Origin: Planctomycetaceae bacterium | Lineage (GTDB): Bacteria; Planctomycetota; Planctomycetia; Pirellulales; Thermoguttaceae | Length of the DNA stretch: 17,341 nucleotides | Reading direction: 5' to 3' | NCBI GenBank assembly: GCA_031274045.1 | Contig: JAISQS010000360.1 | Location: 1-17,341 of the forward strand | Translations under genes and position numbers: made by a program | Part shown: one piece after another, positions 1 through 7,432 of the stretch | How positions within the stretch are numbered: position 1 is the first letter of the stretch | Layout: each line of letters begins with the position of its first letter | The notes under the pieces: model-generated | Told to the model about the DNA's origin: nothing | Databases searched by the model: none | The model's input: the letters and a program-made list of their open reading frames with translations, nothing else

Positions 1-620
1 TGAATATTGTGTATTTCGAATTGGGACAGGGCAAAGATTACGTTTATCATGGTCGCACTGATTTTTACGGGTTACACGAACACGACAAATTGTTGTTGAC
101 AGGGTCGCAGCAGAAACAGTTCCGATGTCGTTCTGCCGGAGATATTTATCCTGAATATTACATTTTGCGTGTTGATGATTTTGACAAGGTGGCGGTTGAT
201 GCGTTGGACGAGTGGATATTGTTTTTGAAGACGGGTGAGATTCCTGATGACGTAACGGCACCCGGACTTCCTGAGGCGCGTGAGTCTTTGCGTGTAGATC
301 GGTTGTCGCCGGAATAACATGCAGACTACGATGCACACTTGGAAGCATTGCGTTACCAGCAGAGCGTTATTCAAACCAGCTTGATTGAAGGTAGGATGGA
401 AGGGCTAAAAGAGGGGGAGGCTGTTGGGTTGGAAAAAGGACGAAACGAAGGACTAAAAGAAGGACGAAACGAAGGACGAAAAGAAGGACGTTTAACTGCC
501 TTGACTGAAGTTGCATTGACGGCTTTGCGGAACGGTATTTCGGAAGACCAAATTCAGGAACTTACCGGTTTGACCAAAAAAGAAATACGAAAAATACGTG
601 ATAAACACGAACTGCATTAG
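1..620 (+). pseudogene. Rpn/PD-(D/E)XK nuclease-family transposase, 3' portion, interrupted by in-frame TAA
   Basis: The reading frame enters from outside the window (codons from position 3) and begins with the typical C-terminal half of Rpn-family putative transposases: a Gly-Gln-Gly-Lys-Asp-Tyr-Val-Tyr-His-Gly stretch, then Phe-Tyr-Gly-Leu-His, then IYPEYYILRVDDFD, DEWILFLKTGEIPD and an LPEARESLRVDRLSPE motif. The family normally continues with an acidic/Tyr helix and LRYQ-SVIQT. That continuation is present in the same frame from 318, but a TAA at 315-317 lies between the halves. Changing one base of the stop (to GAA, CAA or AAA) would restore a continuous protein ending at 620. The tail is the usual Glu/Lys/Gly/Arg repeat (EGLKEGRNEGRKEGR). 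The catalytic residues would lie upstream, outside the window. Rpn proteins are DNA endonucleases that promote RecA-independent recombination. This copy looks recently inactivated, unless the TAA is read through or is a sequencing error. Confidence 0.82.
429..491 (+). repeat. Short purine-rich tandem repeats coding the Gly/Glu/Lys/Arg tail
   Basis: Units built on aaggacgaaacg and aaggactaaaag are repeated about five times with 12-bp spacing, encoding alternating EGL/EGR and KEG/NEG steps at the C-terminus of the Rpn-type protein. Such Glu-Gly repeats are common at this place in the family and vary in copy number between copies. Confidence 0.6.
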
Positions 621-848
621 ACTTGTTCTGTGATCGAAAGTCAGACAATACATGGGATTTTGGCAAATGAAAATAAAGGTTTTTCCCAACTTTTTATCTG
701 CGACAACGGTTATAAAACAAGTCCAGTATAAAAGAGCCATGATGATTGATGATTCGATTTGTTTGCGTTGTTTGCGAAATACTGTTTAGGCGGGCAATTG
801 AACGCCGTCACCAAATTTTTACAAGTTTTTTTACAAAATCATAATTCA

Positions 849-2948
849 ATGAAATCCGGTAAGAAACCTATTTTGCATATTAACCGTGAATTGAGTTGGT
901 TGAATTTCAATGAGCGTGTACTTCTTGAGGCGGAAGACCCGACTGTTCCGTTGTTGGAGCGTTTTACTTTTCTTGGTATTTTTTCAAATAATCTTGATGA
1001 GTTTTATCGTGTGCGGGTTGCGATGTTGAAGCGGCTTGTTAATTTGCACGAGGAAGTCAGTAACCTTGAACTCGATTATGATCCCAAAAAAATCCTGAGA
1101 GAAATCCATAAACGCACCGTTTTACAACGCCACAAAGCCGACGAAATTTACAACAATATCTGCGAAGCACTTGCCAAAGAAAATATCTACTTCATTAACG
1201 AGAAAAAATTGAACGAAGAGCAGGGGACTTTCGTCCGCCAGTATTTCAAAGATACCGTGCGGCAATTTTTGTTCCCTATCATGCTCGACCAATTCAGCAA
1301 CTTCTCAAATTTGCACGATAATTCGACTTACATGGTAATTGATTTAACGCACCAAAATAATCCTACCGCTGTGAATCTTGCGCTTATTGAGGTGCCTACG
1401 CGACATCTGCCCAGATTCGTCGTATTGCCTCAAGGTCAGGATAAACGTTGCAATATTATGTATATTGATGACGTGATAAGGTATTGTCTTGGTGATATTT
1501 TTTCAGTGTTGGGTTTCATAAAATATAAGGCTTACGCGATCAAATTCACTCGCGACGCTGAATTAGATATCGACAGTAACAACGTGTCAAAAAGTTTTCT
1601 TGAAGCGGTGAGCGATAGCCTCAAGCAAAGAAGTCACGGCGATACCGTCAGATTTATTTACGATGCCGGATTACCTAAAAATCTGCTGTCAAATCTTCTC
1701 AAAAAATTCGGTATCAAAAAACGCGATTCACTCGAAAAAGGAGGTGTCTACAACAACACTCGCGACTTGATAAACTTCCCGCAAAGCATCTGCAACAAAA
1801 AAATGCGGTACGAACCTTTGCAACAACTCGAAGTCGCAGACTTCTCTGCGGGTAAGTCAATGCTTGACGTGATTCGTGAAAAAGATATTTTGCTGCACTA
1901 CCCATACGATCGTTTTCAATACATCATTGATCTCTTGCGCGAGGCTTCAATTGATCCCGCCGTCCGCGCAATCAAAATGACCATATACAGAGCGGCAAAA
2001 AACTCCGCCGTAATAAACGCACTAATAAACGCCGCAAGAAACGGGAAAGAAGTAATCGTATTCGTAGAATTTCAAGCCCGATTTGACGAAGCCGCGAATA
2101 TCGGTTGGGCTGCCAGAATGCAAGAAGAAGGCATCCGCGTCTTGCCAAGCATTCCGGGTATGAAAGTGCATTGCAAAATAATACTCATTCGGCGAAAAGA
2201 AAATAATACAAACGTATACTACTCAGCAATCGGCACCGGAAACCCAAACGAAATCACCACACGAATATACTGCGACGAACACCTCCTAACAGCAGACAAA
2301 TCAATCACCGCCGAAGTAAATAAAGTGTTTCATTGGCTCGACGACAGAAAATATCAGTTGCCGAAATTTAAGCATCTTGTCGTTTCGCCATTGGGTACTC
2401 GACGGTTTTTTCTTGAGAAAATCAACAAGGAAATAAAAAACGCAAAACGCGGTAAACCGGCATGGATGATAATAAAAGTTAATAATCTAATGGACAAAAA
2501 ACTCGTTAAACGACTTCAAGACGCGAGCGCGGCTGGCGTGAAAATCAATTTGATAGTTCGTGGAATTTGTACTCTTGTGCCGGACGCGTTGCGTTATAGT
2601 GATAATATCAGAGCTGTTAGGATTGTTGACCGTTTTCTTGAACATTCGAGAGTTTTCGTGTTCGCCAACAATGAATCGCCGGAATATTACATCGGTTCGT
2701 CAGATTGGATGGAGCGGAATCTCGATTATAGATTCGAGGTAATTACTCCGGTTCGTGACAAAAATTTACAAAATGAACTTTGGGAAATGCTCCAACTACA
2801 GCTCAAAGACAACGTTAAATCCCGCATAATCAGTGCAAACCATCCGAATGAAAAAATACACGTTCCAAAAGGAACCCCAAAATTAGCCGCACAGAACGAA
2901 TTTTACCTATTTTTAAAAAAGAAACGCCAAATTCCTGAAACCAAATAG
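849..2948 (+). CDS. ppk1: Polyphosphate kinase 1
   Basis: PPK1 reversibly polymerises the terminal phosphate of ATP into inorganic polyphosphate and is usually associated with the inner face of the membrane. The protein is 699 residues from the ATG at 849, the usual PPK1 length. Its N-terminus has the family signature INRELSWLNFNERVL, followed by NNLDEFYRVRVAML. The catalytic half contains MKVHCKI with the phosphorylated His at residue 441, then IGTGNPNEITTRIYCDEHLLT. A second histidine in DRFLEHSR (His599) and the YIGSSDWMERNLDYRFEV stretch near the C-terminus complete the phospholipase-D-like fold. An upstream TTG at 759 is also in frame, but the extra 30 residues lack family character, so the ATG is preferred. 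No clear Shine-Dalgarno precedes it. The gene stands alone, 228 bp after the broken transposase gene; no ppx or phosphate-transport gene is next to it. Confidence 0.96.
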   Translation: MKSGKKPILHINRELSWLNFNERVLLEAEDPTVPLLERFTFLGIFSNNLDEFYRVRVAMLKRLVNLHEEVSNLELDYDPKKILREIHKRTVLQRHKADEIYNNICEALAKENIYFINEKKLNEEQGTFVRQYFKDTVRQFLFPIMLDQFSNFSNLHDNSTYMVIDLTHQNNPTAVNLALIEVPTRHLPRFVVLPQGQDKRCNIMYIDDVIRYCLGDIFSVLGFIKYKAYAIKFTRDAELDIDSNNVSKSFLEAVSDSLKQRSHGDTVRFIYDAGLPKNLLSNLLKKFGIKKRDSLEKGGVYNNTRDLINFPQSICNKKMRYEPLQQLEVADFSAGKSMLDVIREKDILLHYPYDRFQYIIDLLREASIDPAVRAIKMTIYRAAKNSAVINALINAARNGKEVIVFVEFQARFDEAANIGWAARMQEEGIRVLPSIPGMKVHCKIILIRRKENNTNVYYSAIGTGNPNEITTRIYCDEHLLTADKSITAEVNKVFHWLDDRKYQLPKFKHLVVSPLGTRRFFLEKINKEIKNAKRGKPAWMIIKVNNLMDKKLVKRLQDASAAGVKINLIVRGICTLVPDALRYSDNIRAVRIVDRFLEHSRVFVFANNESPEYYIGSSDWMERNLDYRFEVITPVRDKNLQNELWEMLQLQLKDNVKSRIISANHPNEKIHVPKGTPKLAAQNEFYLFLKKKRQIPETK

Positions 2949-3114
2949 CTTTTTTCGTCAAATAAAAAATAATCTATTTGACAATAGCTATTTATATCAA
3001 CTGTTAATCTGGAAGGTATTGGCAAAATGTCGGGTAAATTGGGGTAGAATCGGATGAAACGGACGCGAACTTTAGGAAAAATGGAAAAAAAAGGTAATTT
3101 TTTTGTTGTAAGTA

Positions 3115-3143
3115 TTGATTTCTTTGAAAAATTATCGTAGACT
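3115..3143 (+). promoter_or_regulatory. Possible sigma70-type promoter for the first lipoprotein gene
   Basis: TTGATT (3115-3120) and TAGACT (3138-3143) are separated by 17 bp, a fair match to -35 and -10 boxes. They lie about 85 bp upstream of the lipoprotein start at 3228. This is a consensus match only; in AT-rich DNA such matches occur by chance. Confidence 0.3.
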
Positions 3144-3227
3144 ATCTCGTGTGAGTTGGGGAGAATTGGCATGTTGCCGATTCGCTTGTAAAAACATTAG
3201 TTAACTTTTAGCTTATAGGAGAAAAAA

Positions 3228-3806
3228 ATGAAAAGATTGTTAGCATTGACAATGATTGTCGCTTTGGGTCTGTCCACGATTGGTTGTGATGACACTTCGT
3301 CATCGTCAAGCAGCGAGAGTACAACGGATTCAACACAAAAAGTTGCGTCGTACACCACTGTTTGGCACCAGTCCGACGAAGATTATTACTACTCGTCGTA
3401 CTACTACGAGACACGTTACTCGGTAACGTCAGTACCATTTGAGGGGATTACTTATTCTGAAGCTTCTTCGGAATTTAATGGTCCCACCAGCTCAACAGCC
3501 GACATAAATTATGTCGGTACGGCAAATGTTGGAGACAGTGCATATTTAACACATTGGCCCGACGGTTCAAGTACGTACTCAACGCAGCCTTTCGAGGATG
3601 TAGATTACTACTCGCGAACGGTTTACAACAACGATGATAGCGATTACTATTACAGTAGTTACTACATGAGTTACGTTCTTCACGAGGGTTCTGCTTATGA
3701 AGGCTCTCGCGACGATTATGTGTTGAGTGATTCTGGGGATGAGTATGTTGACAAAACTCCGGAAGACAATGACGGCAAAGAAAGTAGCACCAGCGATAAC
3801 GAATAA
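3228..3806 (+). CDS. Tyr/Ser/Asp-rich lipoprotein, paralogue of the next gene
   Basis: A predicted exported lipoprotein of 192 residues with no recognised function. The N-terminus is a signal peptide (basic MKR, hydrophobic core LLALTMIVALGLS) ending at a lipobox-like TIGC with Cys20, followed by Asp-Asp and a Ser-rich spacer. The start is fixed by a good Shine-Dalgarno, AGGAG at 3217-3221. The mature part shares a core with the protein encoded at 4572: SYTT-W, TR-YS-TS-PF, a YLTHW-DG block, and an EG...RDDY...EYV ending. An unusual feature is two copies of the octapeptide DYYYSSYY (residues about 52 and 143) in Tyr/Ser clusters. The C-terminus is acidic and probably disordered. It is likely anchored in a membrane by its lipid; whether it faces the periplasm or the exterior cannot be told. 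Confidence 0.85.
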   Translation: MKRLLALTMIVALGLSTIGCDDTSSSSSSESTTDSTQKVASYTTVWHQSDEDYYYSSYYYETRYSVTSVPFEGITYSEASSEFNGPTSSTADINYVGTANVGDSAYLTHWPDGSSTYSTQPFEDVDYYSRTVYNNDDSDYYYSSYYMSYVLHEGSAYEGSRDDYVLSDSGDEYVDKTPEDNDGKESSTSDNE

Positions 3807-4038
3807 TCTGTTTTGCCTCGTGTTTCGCTGTTGTGGTTTTTGTAAAAAATAGCGATGGTGTCGGCGAGAGTAAGATGGTTTTATTTTTCGTTTCAGGATA
3901 ATTAGAGACGGACGGTTTCAAAAAACGGCATGAAAAGGATTGAGAAAGTTTTCACGTTTTCGCGGTTTTTATCTTGCTGTTTGATTTTGTTGGGCTGATT
4001 TTTGTAGTGTCAAGAACGGCTCGGAACGGTTTTCGTTC

Positions 4039-4079
4039 ATAGGGGAGTTGCAGGTTTTTTGAGCCTGCACTCCGCCTAT
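4039..4079. other. Long imperfect hairpin
   Basis: The sequence folds as three stacked stems: ATAGG with CCTAT, GGAG with CTCC, and TGCAGG with CCTGCA, closing a T-rich loop. The stems are separated only by single-base bulges. No T run follows on the + strand, so it is not a standard terminator. It could be part of an RNA leader, a small RNA, or a repeat-element end. Confidence 0.5.
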
Positions 4080-4559
4080 ACTTGTCCTAACAAGGAGATG
4101 TCGAGCTTGATTTATCAGATATTTTGCCCAATATATATGAGTCCAAAGTTGCAACGAGGATACAAATAAAGAGTCATTTAAGTGAGTGAGCGGCGAATTT
4201 GGTATTTGACAAAATTTTTTTAATGACTAAAACGAATATGCGGACAATTACGCCTGCATCGAGTTTTTTGAATAGATAAATTTTGCCGGATTGCGCGGGT
4301 GAGGTTGCTATGAAATCGTTCGGTATTGTGTATACTTTGGCGGTGAATGTGCATTTGCCAGGTGAATTTGAGTTTTGCTTGTGTAAGAGTTTCGTCGGGT
4401 TTGCAATTTTAGGTAGATTTATTCGAAAAATTCTCCGGTTAATTGAAATTTTGACGATAGGCTTTGTCGGAAATATAGTTGAAATCAATTCGAAGGCAGT
4501 GGTGTACACTTGCCAACAACGTTGAAAAAACAGATAACAACAGTTTAACCTTTTAATTT

Positions 4560-4566
4560 GGAGGTG
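4560..4566 (+). promoter_or_regulatory. Strong Shine-Dalgarno (GGAGGTG)
   Basis: GGAGGTG ends five bases before the ATG at 4572 and fixes that start. It is the strongest ribosome site in the window; the large genes elsewhere in the window mostly lack one. Confidence 0.75.
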
Positions 4567-4571
4567 AAGAG

Positions 4572-5240
4572 ATGAGAAGATTATTAGTGATGGCTTTCGT
4601 AGCCATGATCGGGCTGGTAGTGATAGGTTGTGATGACAGTTCCAGCAGTTCAAATGGTAATGGTAACGGCGACGACAACGGCTCGGACGCGTCAGTTTCA
4701 TATACAACCGCATGGTACACTTACAATGACGTAACCGGAGTATCGTCAACAAGAGAATACTCAATTACATCAGAACCATTTGATAAAGTTGCGTATCGTT
4801 TAGCGACATCATCGTATGACGGTCCAATCAATCCCGATGTGGATCGAAACTATTACGCAAATACAGAATATTCAAAACGCCCGTATTTGACACACTGGTC
4901 AGACGGCGAAGATACTCTGAGTGCATATCCTTATGGCGGTGTTGAGTACACGTATGTTGTTGCTCGTAATCAAAATATTGATGACGATCACGATACAGCC
5001 CGATACAAAACGTATCACATATACGAAGGTGATGCCACAGGTAATAGGGATGATTACGAATTTGACGAAATTACCGGCGAATATGTTCCGCCGAATAACG
5101 ACGGTAACGACGACTCAGGTACCGGCGATGGCGGCGACACCGACGACGGAACCGATGACGGAAGCACCGACGACGGAAGCACCGACGACGGAAGTACGGA
5201 TGATGGAAGTACAGATGACGGCACCGGTACCGGCACCTGA
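4572..5240 (+). CDS. Acidic lipoprotein with GSTDD-repeat tail, paralogue of the preceding lipoprotein
   Basis: A 222-residue predicted lipoprotein. The signal peptide MRRLLVMAFVAMIGLVVIGC ends in a good lipobox (V-I-G-C, Cys20), followed by Asp-Asp and a Ser/Asn/Gly/Asp linker. Residues about 43-170 match the protein encoded at 3228: SYTTAWYTY, TREYSITSEPF, SYDGP, PYLTHWSDGEDTLS, and an EGDATGNRDDYEF block ahead of GEYV. This shared core of roughly 130 residues looks like a folded domain I do not recognise. The tail from about residue 175 is low-complexity Gly/Asp/Thr/Ser with five GSTDD-like units coded by 15-bp repeats, and is probably disordered and strongly negative. The two genes probably arose by duplication, with the tail added later, since the first copy lacks it. 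Confidence 0.87.
   Translation: MRRLLVMAFVAMIGLVVIGCDDSSSSSNGNGNGDDNGSDASVSYTTAWYTYNDVTGVSSTREYSITSEPFDKVAYRLATSSYDGPINPDVDRNYYANTEYSKRPYLTHWSDGEDTLSAYPYGGVEYTYVVARNQNIDDDHDTARYKTYHIYEGDATGNRDDYEFDEITGEYVPPNNDGNDDSGTGDGGDTDDGTDDGSTDDGSTDDGSTDDGSTDDGTGTGT
5157..5216 (+). repeat. 15-bp minisatellite, four units
   Basis: Four head-to-tail 15-bp units (5157-5171, 5172-5186, 5187-5201, 5202-5216), first unit gacggaagcaccgac, each coding Asp-Gly-Ser-Thr-Asp. The first two units are identical; later ones differ only at silent sites. Being a multiple of three, copy-number change would alter tail length without a frameshift. Confidence 0.85.
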
Positions 5241-5588
5241 AATCAAAGACAATCACTATCACAATATCCCAAAAGATAACGATAGTGTGAAAGAAGATTG
5301 GCGGTAGATGGAATGCAATGGAATGTGTTCCATCATTGTGCCGGAGGTTGGTGAAATTTTGTTGGAGTTTTTGTGTTGTGTTGTGCTTTTTGATTCGGTT
5401 TTGTCCGATGATTGCGGCGGAGTTGAATTAAAATTTTGCGATAGATTGCAAACTTCAACAAATATTTCGGTCGTACAAAACGTTAATGTTTTGTGTGCGA
5501 AGTGTGGGGGAGATATTTTTGAGTCTACAAAGAGAACGGTTTCGTTTTGTTTTTTAGGCTTGAACAACATAACGTAGGGGAGATGAAG
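5241..5588. other. Intergenic region between the second and third lipoprotein genes
   Basis: No convincing gene in 348 bp. Just after the stop, CACTATC and GATAGTG form a loose 7-bp inverted repeat (about 5254-5287). Near 5318, ATGGAA-TGTG-TTCCAT is a perfect 6-bp stem with a four-base loop. An open frame at 5308-5577 (89 codons) has an ATG but no ribosome site or recognisable motif, so it is not called. Confidence 0.4.
5576..5582 (+). promoter_or_regulatory. Shine-Dalgarno deciding the start of the third lipoprotein
   Basis: AGGGGAG directly abuts the ATG at 5583 and lies six bases before the ATG at 5589. Normal spacing favours 5589, giving MKKIYVLFF as the signal-peptide start. Confidence 0.65.
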
Positions 5589-5945
5589 ATGAAAAAAATC
5601 TATGTTTTGTTTTTTGGTGTATGTTTGTTGATTTCGTTTACCGGTTGTGATGATGCCGGTACAACGTCTTCGTCCGATACGGATGAAACGTCGCCTGTCG
5701 TGATGAATCAATCGATCGGCAGTATGGGCGGTGTCGGCAATGGCGGTCTTGACATTGACACATCGTTAGACACGACCGGTACGGACACGGATTCAACGGA
5801 TACAGATACGGATTCGACCGACACGGATACCGGTTCGACAACGGATACGGATGATGATTCGGATTCGAGTGATGATGGAAGTAACCTTGCGGATCGTCTT
5901 GATGATGCCGAATTGCCGGGTTCGCTTCTATATAGACTTAATTAA
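5589..5945 (+). CDS. Small Asp/Thr/Ser-rich lipoprotein
   Basis: A 118-residue predicted lipoprotein with no recognised function. The signal peptide MKKIYVLFFGVCLLISFTGC gives Cys20 followed by Asp-Asp, like the other three genes of the cluster. The mature part is low-complexity: a Ser/Thr/Asp segment, a Gly-rich patch (GSMGGVGNGGLDIDTSL), then Asp-Thr-Asp-Ser repeats from 21-bp units, ending in LADRLDDAELPGSLLYRLN, the only segment that looks able to fold. The alternating Asp spacing recalls calcium-binding DxDxD repeats, but no complete EF-hand or thrombospondin-3 motif is present. It shares an IDTSL element with the next gene. Confidence 0.75.
   Translation: MKKIYVLFFGVCLLISFTGCDDAGTTSSSDTDETSPVVMNQSIGSMGGVGNGGLDIDTSLDTTGTDTDSTDTDTDSTDTDTGSTTDTDDDSDSSDDGSNLADRLDDAELPGSLLYRLN
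5787..5849 (+). repeat. 21-bp minisatellite, three units
   Basis: Three diverged 21-bp units (5787-5807, 5808-5828, 5829-5849) encode a repeated Thr-Asp-Ser-Thr-Asp-Thr-Asp-like heptapeptide in the third lipoprotein. Differences are partly silent (acg/acc, gat/gac). Confidence 0.7.
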
Positions 5946-6327
5946 CACGTATATTTCAGCGCGGTCAAAAGACCGATGTTGCATAGTAACGGAACAATCG
6001 GGGAGTTTGGACAAGAGAATTTTAATCGGTTCTCAAGTTCAATTTGGCAAACTATGAGTATTGTTGGTTTGGAAAGTTTTTTTGTGGTATTTTGTGTTTA
6101 TGTATGTAGTGTGCTGTAAAATTTGTTGATCGCAAAGCGTAAAAGCGGCGGATATAAATTGAATACTGCCGAGTGTAAGCCTGTGAATGTAAACGAGATT
6201 GAAGGTACAAGCAGTTTAAAAAACCACGAATTTGTGAGGGTTTGTATGTTGATTGATGTTAGATTTGCATACGAGACCTCTTTACCATGTTTAACAATAA
6301 CAATAAACACTTTTGAGGAGAAAGAAA
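5946..6327. other. Intergenic region between the third and fourth lipoprotein genes
   Basis: No gene supported in 382 bp. A small perfect hairpin, CGGTC-AAAA-GACCG, lies at 5962-5975, 16 bases after the preceding stop, but no T run follows. The rest is AT-rich sequence without a clear signal until the Shine-Dalgarno GAGGAG at 6315-6320. Confidence 0.4.
6315..6320 (+). promoter_or_regulatory. Shine-Dalgarno deciding the start of the fourth lipoprotein
   Basis: GAGGAG is seven bases upstream of the ATG at 6328. An upstream in-frame start at 6313 would overlap this site and add a charged MRRKK segment, so 6328 is preferred. Confidence 0.65.
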
Positions 6328-6810
6328 ATGAGCAGAGTGATATTGTTGGTATTTGCGGCGATTTGTCTGTTCCCGTTTTCTGCCGGTTGTGATGACAGCG
6401 GCAGCAGTGACAACGGATCAACAAGCACGGGATCAAGTTCCAATACCAGCGACAGCGGTATTGACACATCATTACCAATTGTCATATCAACACCAAGTAC
6501 AGATACAGATGTTGACGGATCAGAGGATGATGTTCCAATAACAACAGATCCGGCTGATGTTGATGATGACGACACAGGTACTACAACTCCAGCCGAAGGA
6601 AACGACGGCAACACCAGTACAGGAACGGGAACGGAGGATACTGCCGGAACTGGCACCAGTACCGAAACAGGAACCACCGGAACTGACACCAGTACCGGAA
6701 CGGGAACCACCGGAACTGACTCCAGCACCGGAACAGGAACCACCGGAACTGATACAGACGCGGAAACTGTAAGATCAGGGAATGGAACGCTACCGGTAAC
6801 ATACAACTGA
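6328..6810 (+). CDS. Thr/Gly/Asp-rich lipoprotein with 11-residue repeats
   Basis: A 160-residue predicted lipoprotein. The signal peptide MSRVILLVFAAICLFPFSAGC has a good lipobox (S-A-G-C, Cys21) and the Asp-Asp seen in all four cluster members. The mature chain is almost entirely low-complexity: Ser/Gly/Asn, then IDTSLP (also near the repeats of the preceding gene), Asp-rich TDTDVDGSEDD, and a tail of TSTGTGTTGTD repeats made from 33-bp units. The end, ETVRSGNGTLPVTYN, is not repetitive. Such Thr/Gly tails often act as extended surface spacers or glycosylation targets, but that role is only a guess here. A long hairpin follows about 40 bp downstream and may terminate transcription. Confidence 0.8.
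   Translation: MSRVILLVFAAICLFPFSAGCDDSGSSDNGSTSTGSSSNTSDSGIDTSLPIVISTPSTDTDVDGSEDDVPITTDPADVDDDDTGTTTPAEGNDGNTSTGTGTEDTAGTGTSTETGTTGTDTSTGTGTTGTDSSTGTGTTGTDTDAETVRSGNGTLPVTYN
6652..6750 (+). repeat. 33-bp minisatellite, three units
   Basis: Three adjacent 33-bp units (6652-6684, 6685-6717, 6718-6750) with only a few differences, each encoding an 11-residue Thr/Gly/Ser/Asp motif in the fourth lipoprotein. The high nucleotide identity points to recent tandem expansion. Confidence 0.85.
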
Positions 6811-6849
6811 TGTACAAATTTGTTGTGAGTTAGCGAAGCAGAGTATACC

Positions 6850-6911
6850 AAAACCGGTATGGCGTTAAACAGTGCAAAAGTAAAAGCAATGTTTAACGCC
6901 ATATCGGTTTT
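6850..6911 (+). terminator. 22-bp stem-loop after the lipoprotein cluster, possible terminator
   Basis: aaaaccggtatggcgttaaa at 6850 pairs with the arm at 6890-6911 (22 positions, one G-T type mismatch) around an 18-nt loop. The right arm ends in five T. The A-rich left flank and T-rich right end would allow termination on either strand. The stem is longer than most intrinsic terminators, so it might instead be a repeat-element palindrome. Confidence 0.55.
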
Positions 6912-6981
6912 TGTGTGTAAACAACACAATTTTTTTGGACTCGTTTGTTATTTCGAATGATTGCGCCAACGTAATAATTTT

Positions 6982-7095
6982 TTTAACGCGAAACACGCTA
7001 AAAAACGAAATTCGCGAAAGTGATTTTTAAAATGTGTTTATCTGTGCTTATTAAAATTTCGTGTATTTTGTATTTTCGTGTATTTCGCGTTAAAG
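6982..7095. repeat. Imperfect palindromic repeat with TTTAACGCGAAA ends
   Basis: TTTAACGCGAAACACG at 6982-6997 is matched in reverse complement at 7077-7095, with a two-base insertion. Between them are more copies of cgaaattcgcgaaa and cgtgtattttg-like words. It resembles dispersed palindromic intergenic elements seen in many bacterial genomes. Confidence 0.45.
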
Positions 7096-7432
7096 ATATT
7101 TTTGAGAAATTACTTTTCGTTTATTTTGTATATTTCATTTGTTTCGTATTCTCCAAAAAATATTCTTCCATTACCTTCACTTATTTTTCTGTGAATTATT
7201 CCCGTGAGAGTTACGAAAGAATTTTCTTGAGCGGGGAGAGCAGGGGGGTATGTTGATAAGGTTAAATTGACAACTTATAATCTCCGTCTTGATTTTTTGG
7301 TTGCGATATGTGTTATTGCGGTCAGTCAAATCTTGGATGTCTGTTGTTTGCGTTTTGTTGGTTCGTTTAATGCAGAACTAAAATTTACGGGCAAATTTCA
7401 CCATAATAAAAATTTCAAATTCACTTTGAACA

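Larger units (their letters stand above)
3807..4571. other. Long intergenic region between the first two lipoprotein genes
   Basis: This 765-bp stretch has no convincing gene. It holds a strong 41-nt hairpin at 4039-4079 (listed separately). An open frame of 80 codons at 4283-4525 starts with TTG, has no ribosome site and shows no recognisable motif, so it is not called. The AT-rich part near 4200 contains TTGACA (4207-4212) but no convincing partner -10 box. The region may contain a long leader or a regulatory RNA for the lipoprotein gene at 4572. Confidence 0.5.
6811..7432. other. Intergenic region with two palindromic elements
   Basis: This 622-bp AT-rich stretch holds a 22-bp stem-loop (6850-6911) and an imperfect palindrome (6982-7095), both listed separately. 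Two open frames (7020-7256 and 7267-7563) lack ribosome sites and recognisable motifs; the second overlaps the start of the real gene at 7433. No promoter is obvious. Confidence 0.5.

Noticed and set aside
4283..4525. 80-codon open frame in the long lipoprotein leader
   Set aside because: TTG start, no ribosome site, no recognisable motif; composition fits chance reading of AT/GT-rich DNA.
5308..5577. 89-codon open frame with several cysteines before the third lipoprotein
   Set aside because: No Shine-Dalgarno although the neighbouring small genes all have one; no signal peptide or known motif. A Cys-rich look alone is not enough.
6291..6929. 212-codon minus-strand frame rich in Val/Pro/Ser opposite the fourth lipoprotein
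   Set aside because: It is the reverse reading of the Thr/Gly repeat gene; the plus strand has the signal peptide, lipobox and ribosome site.
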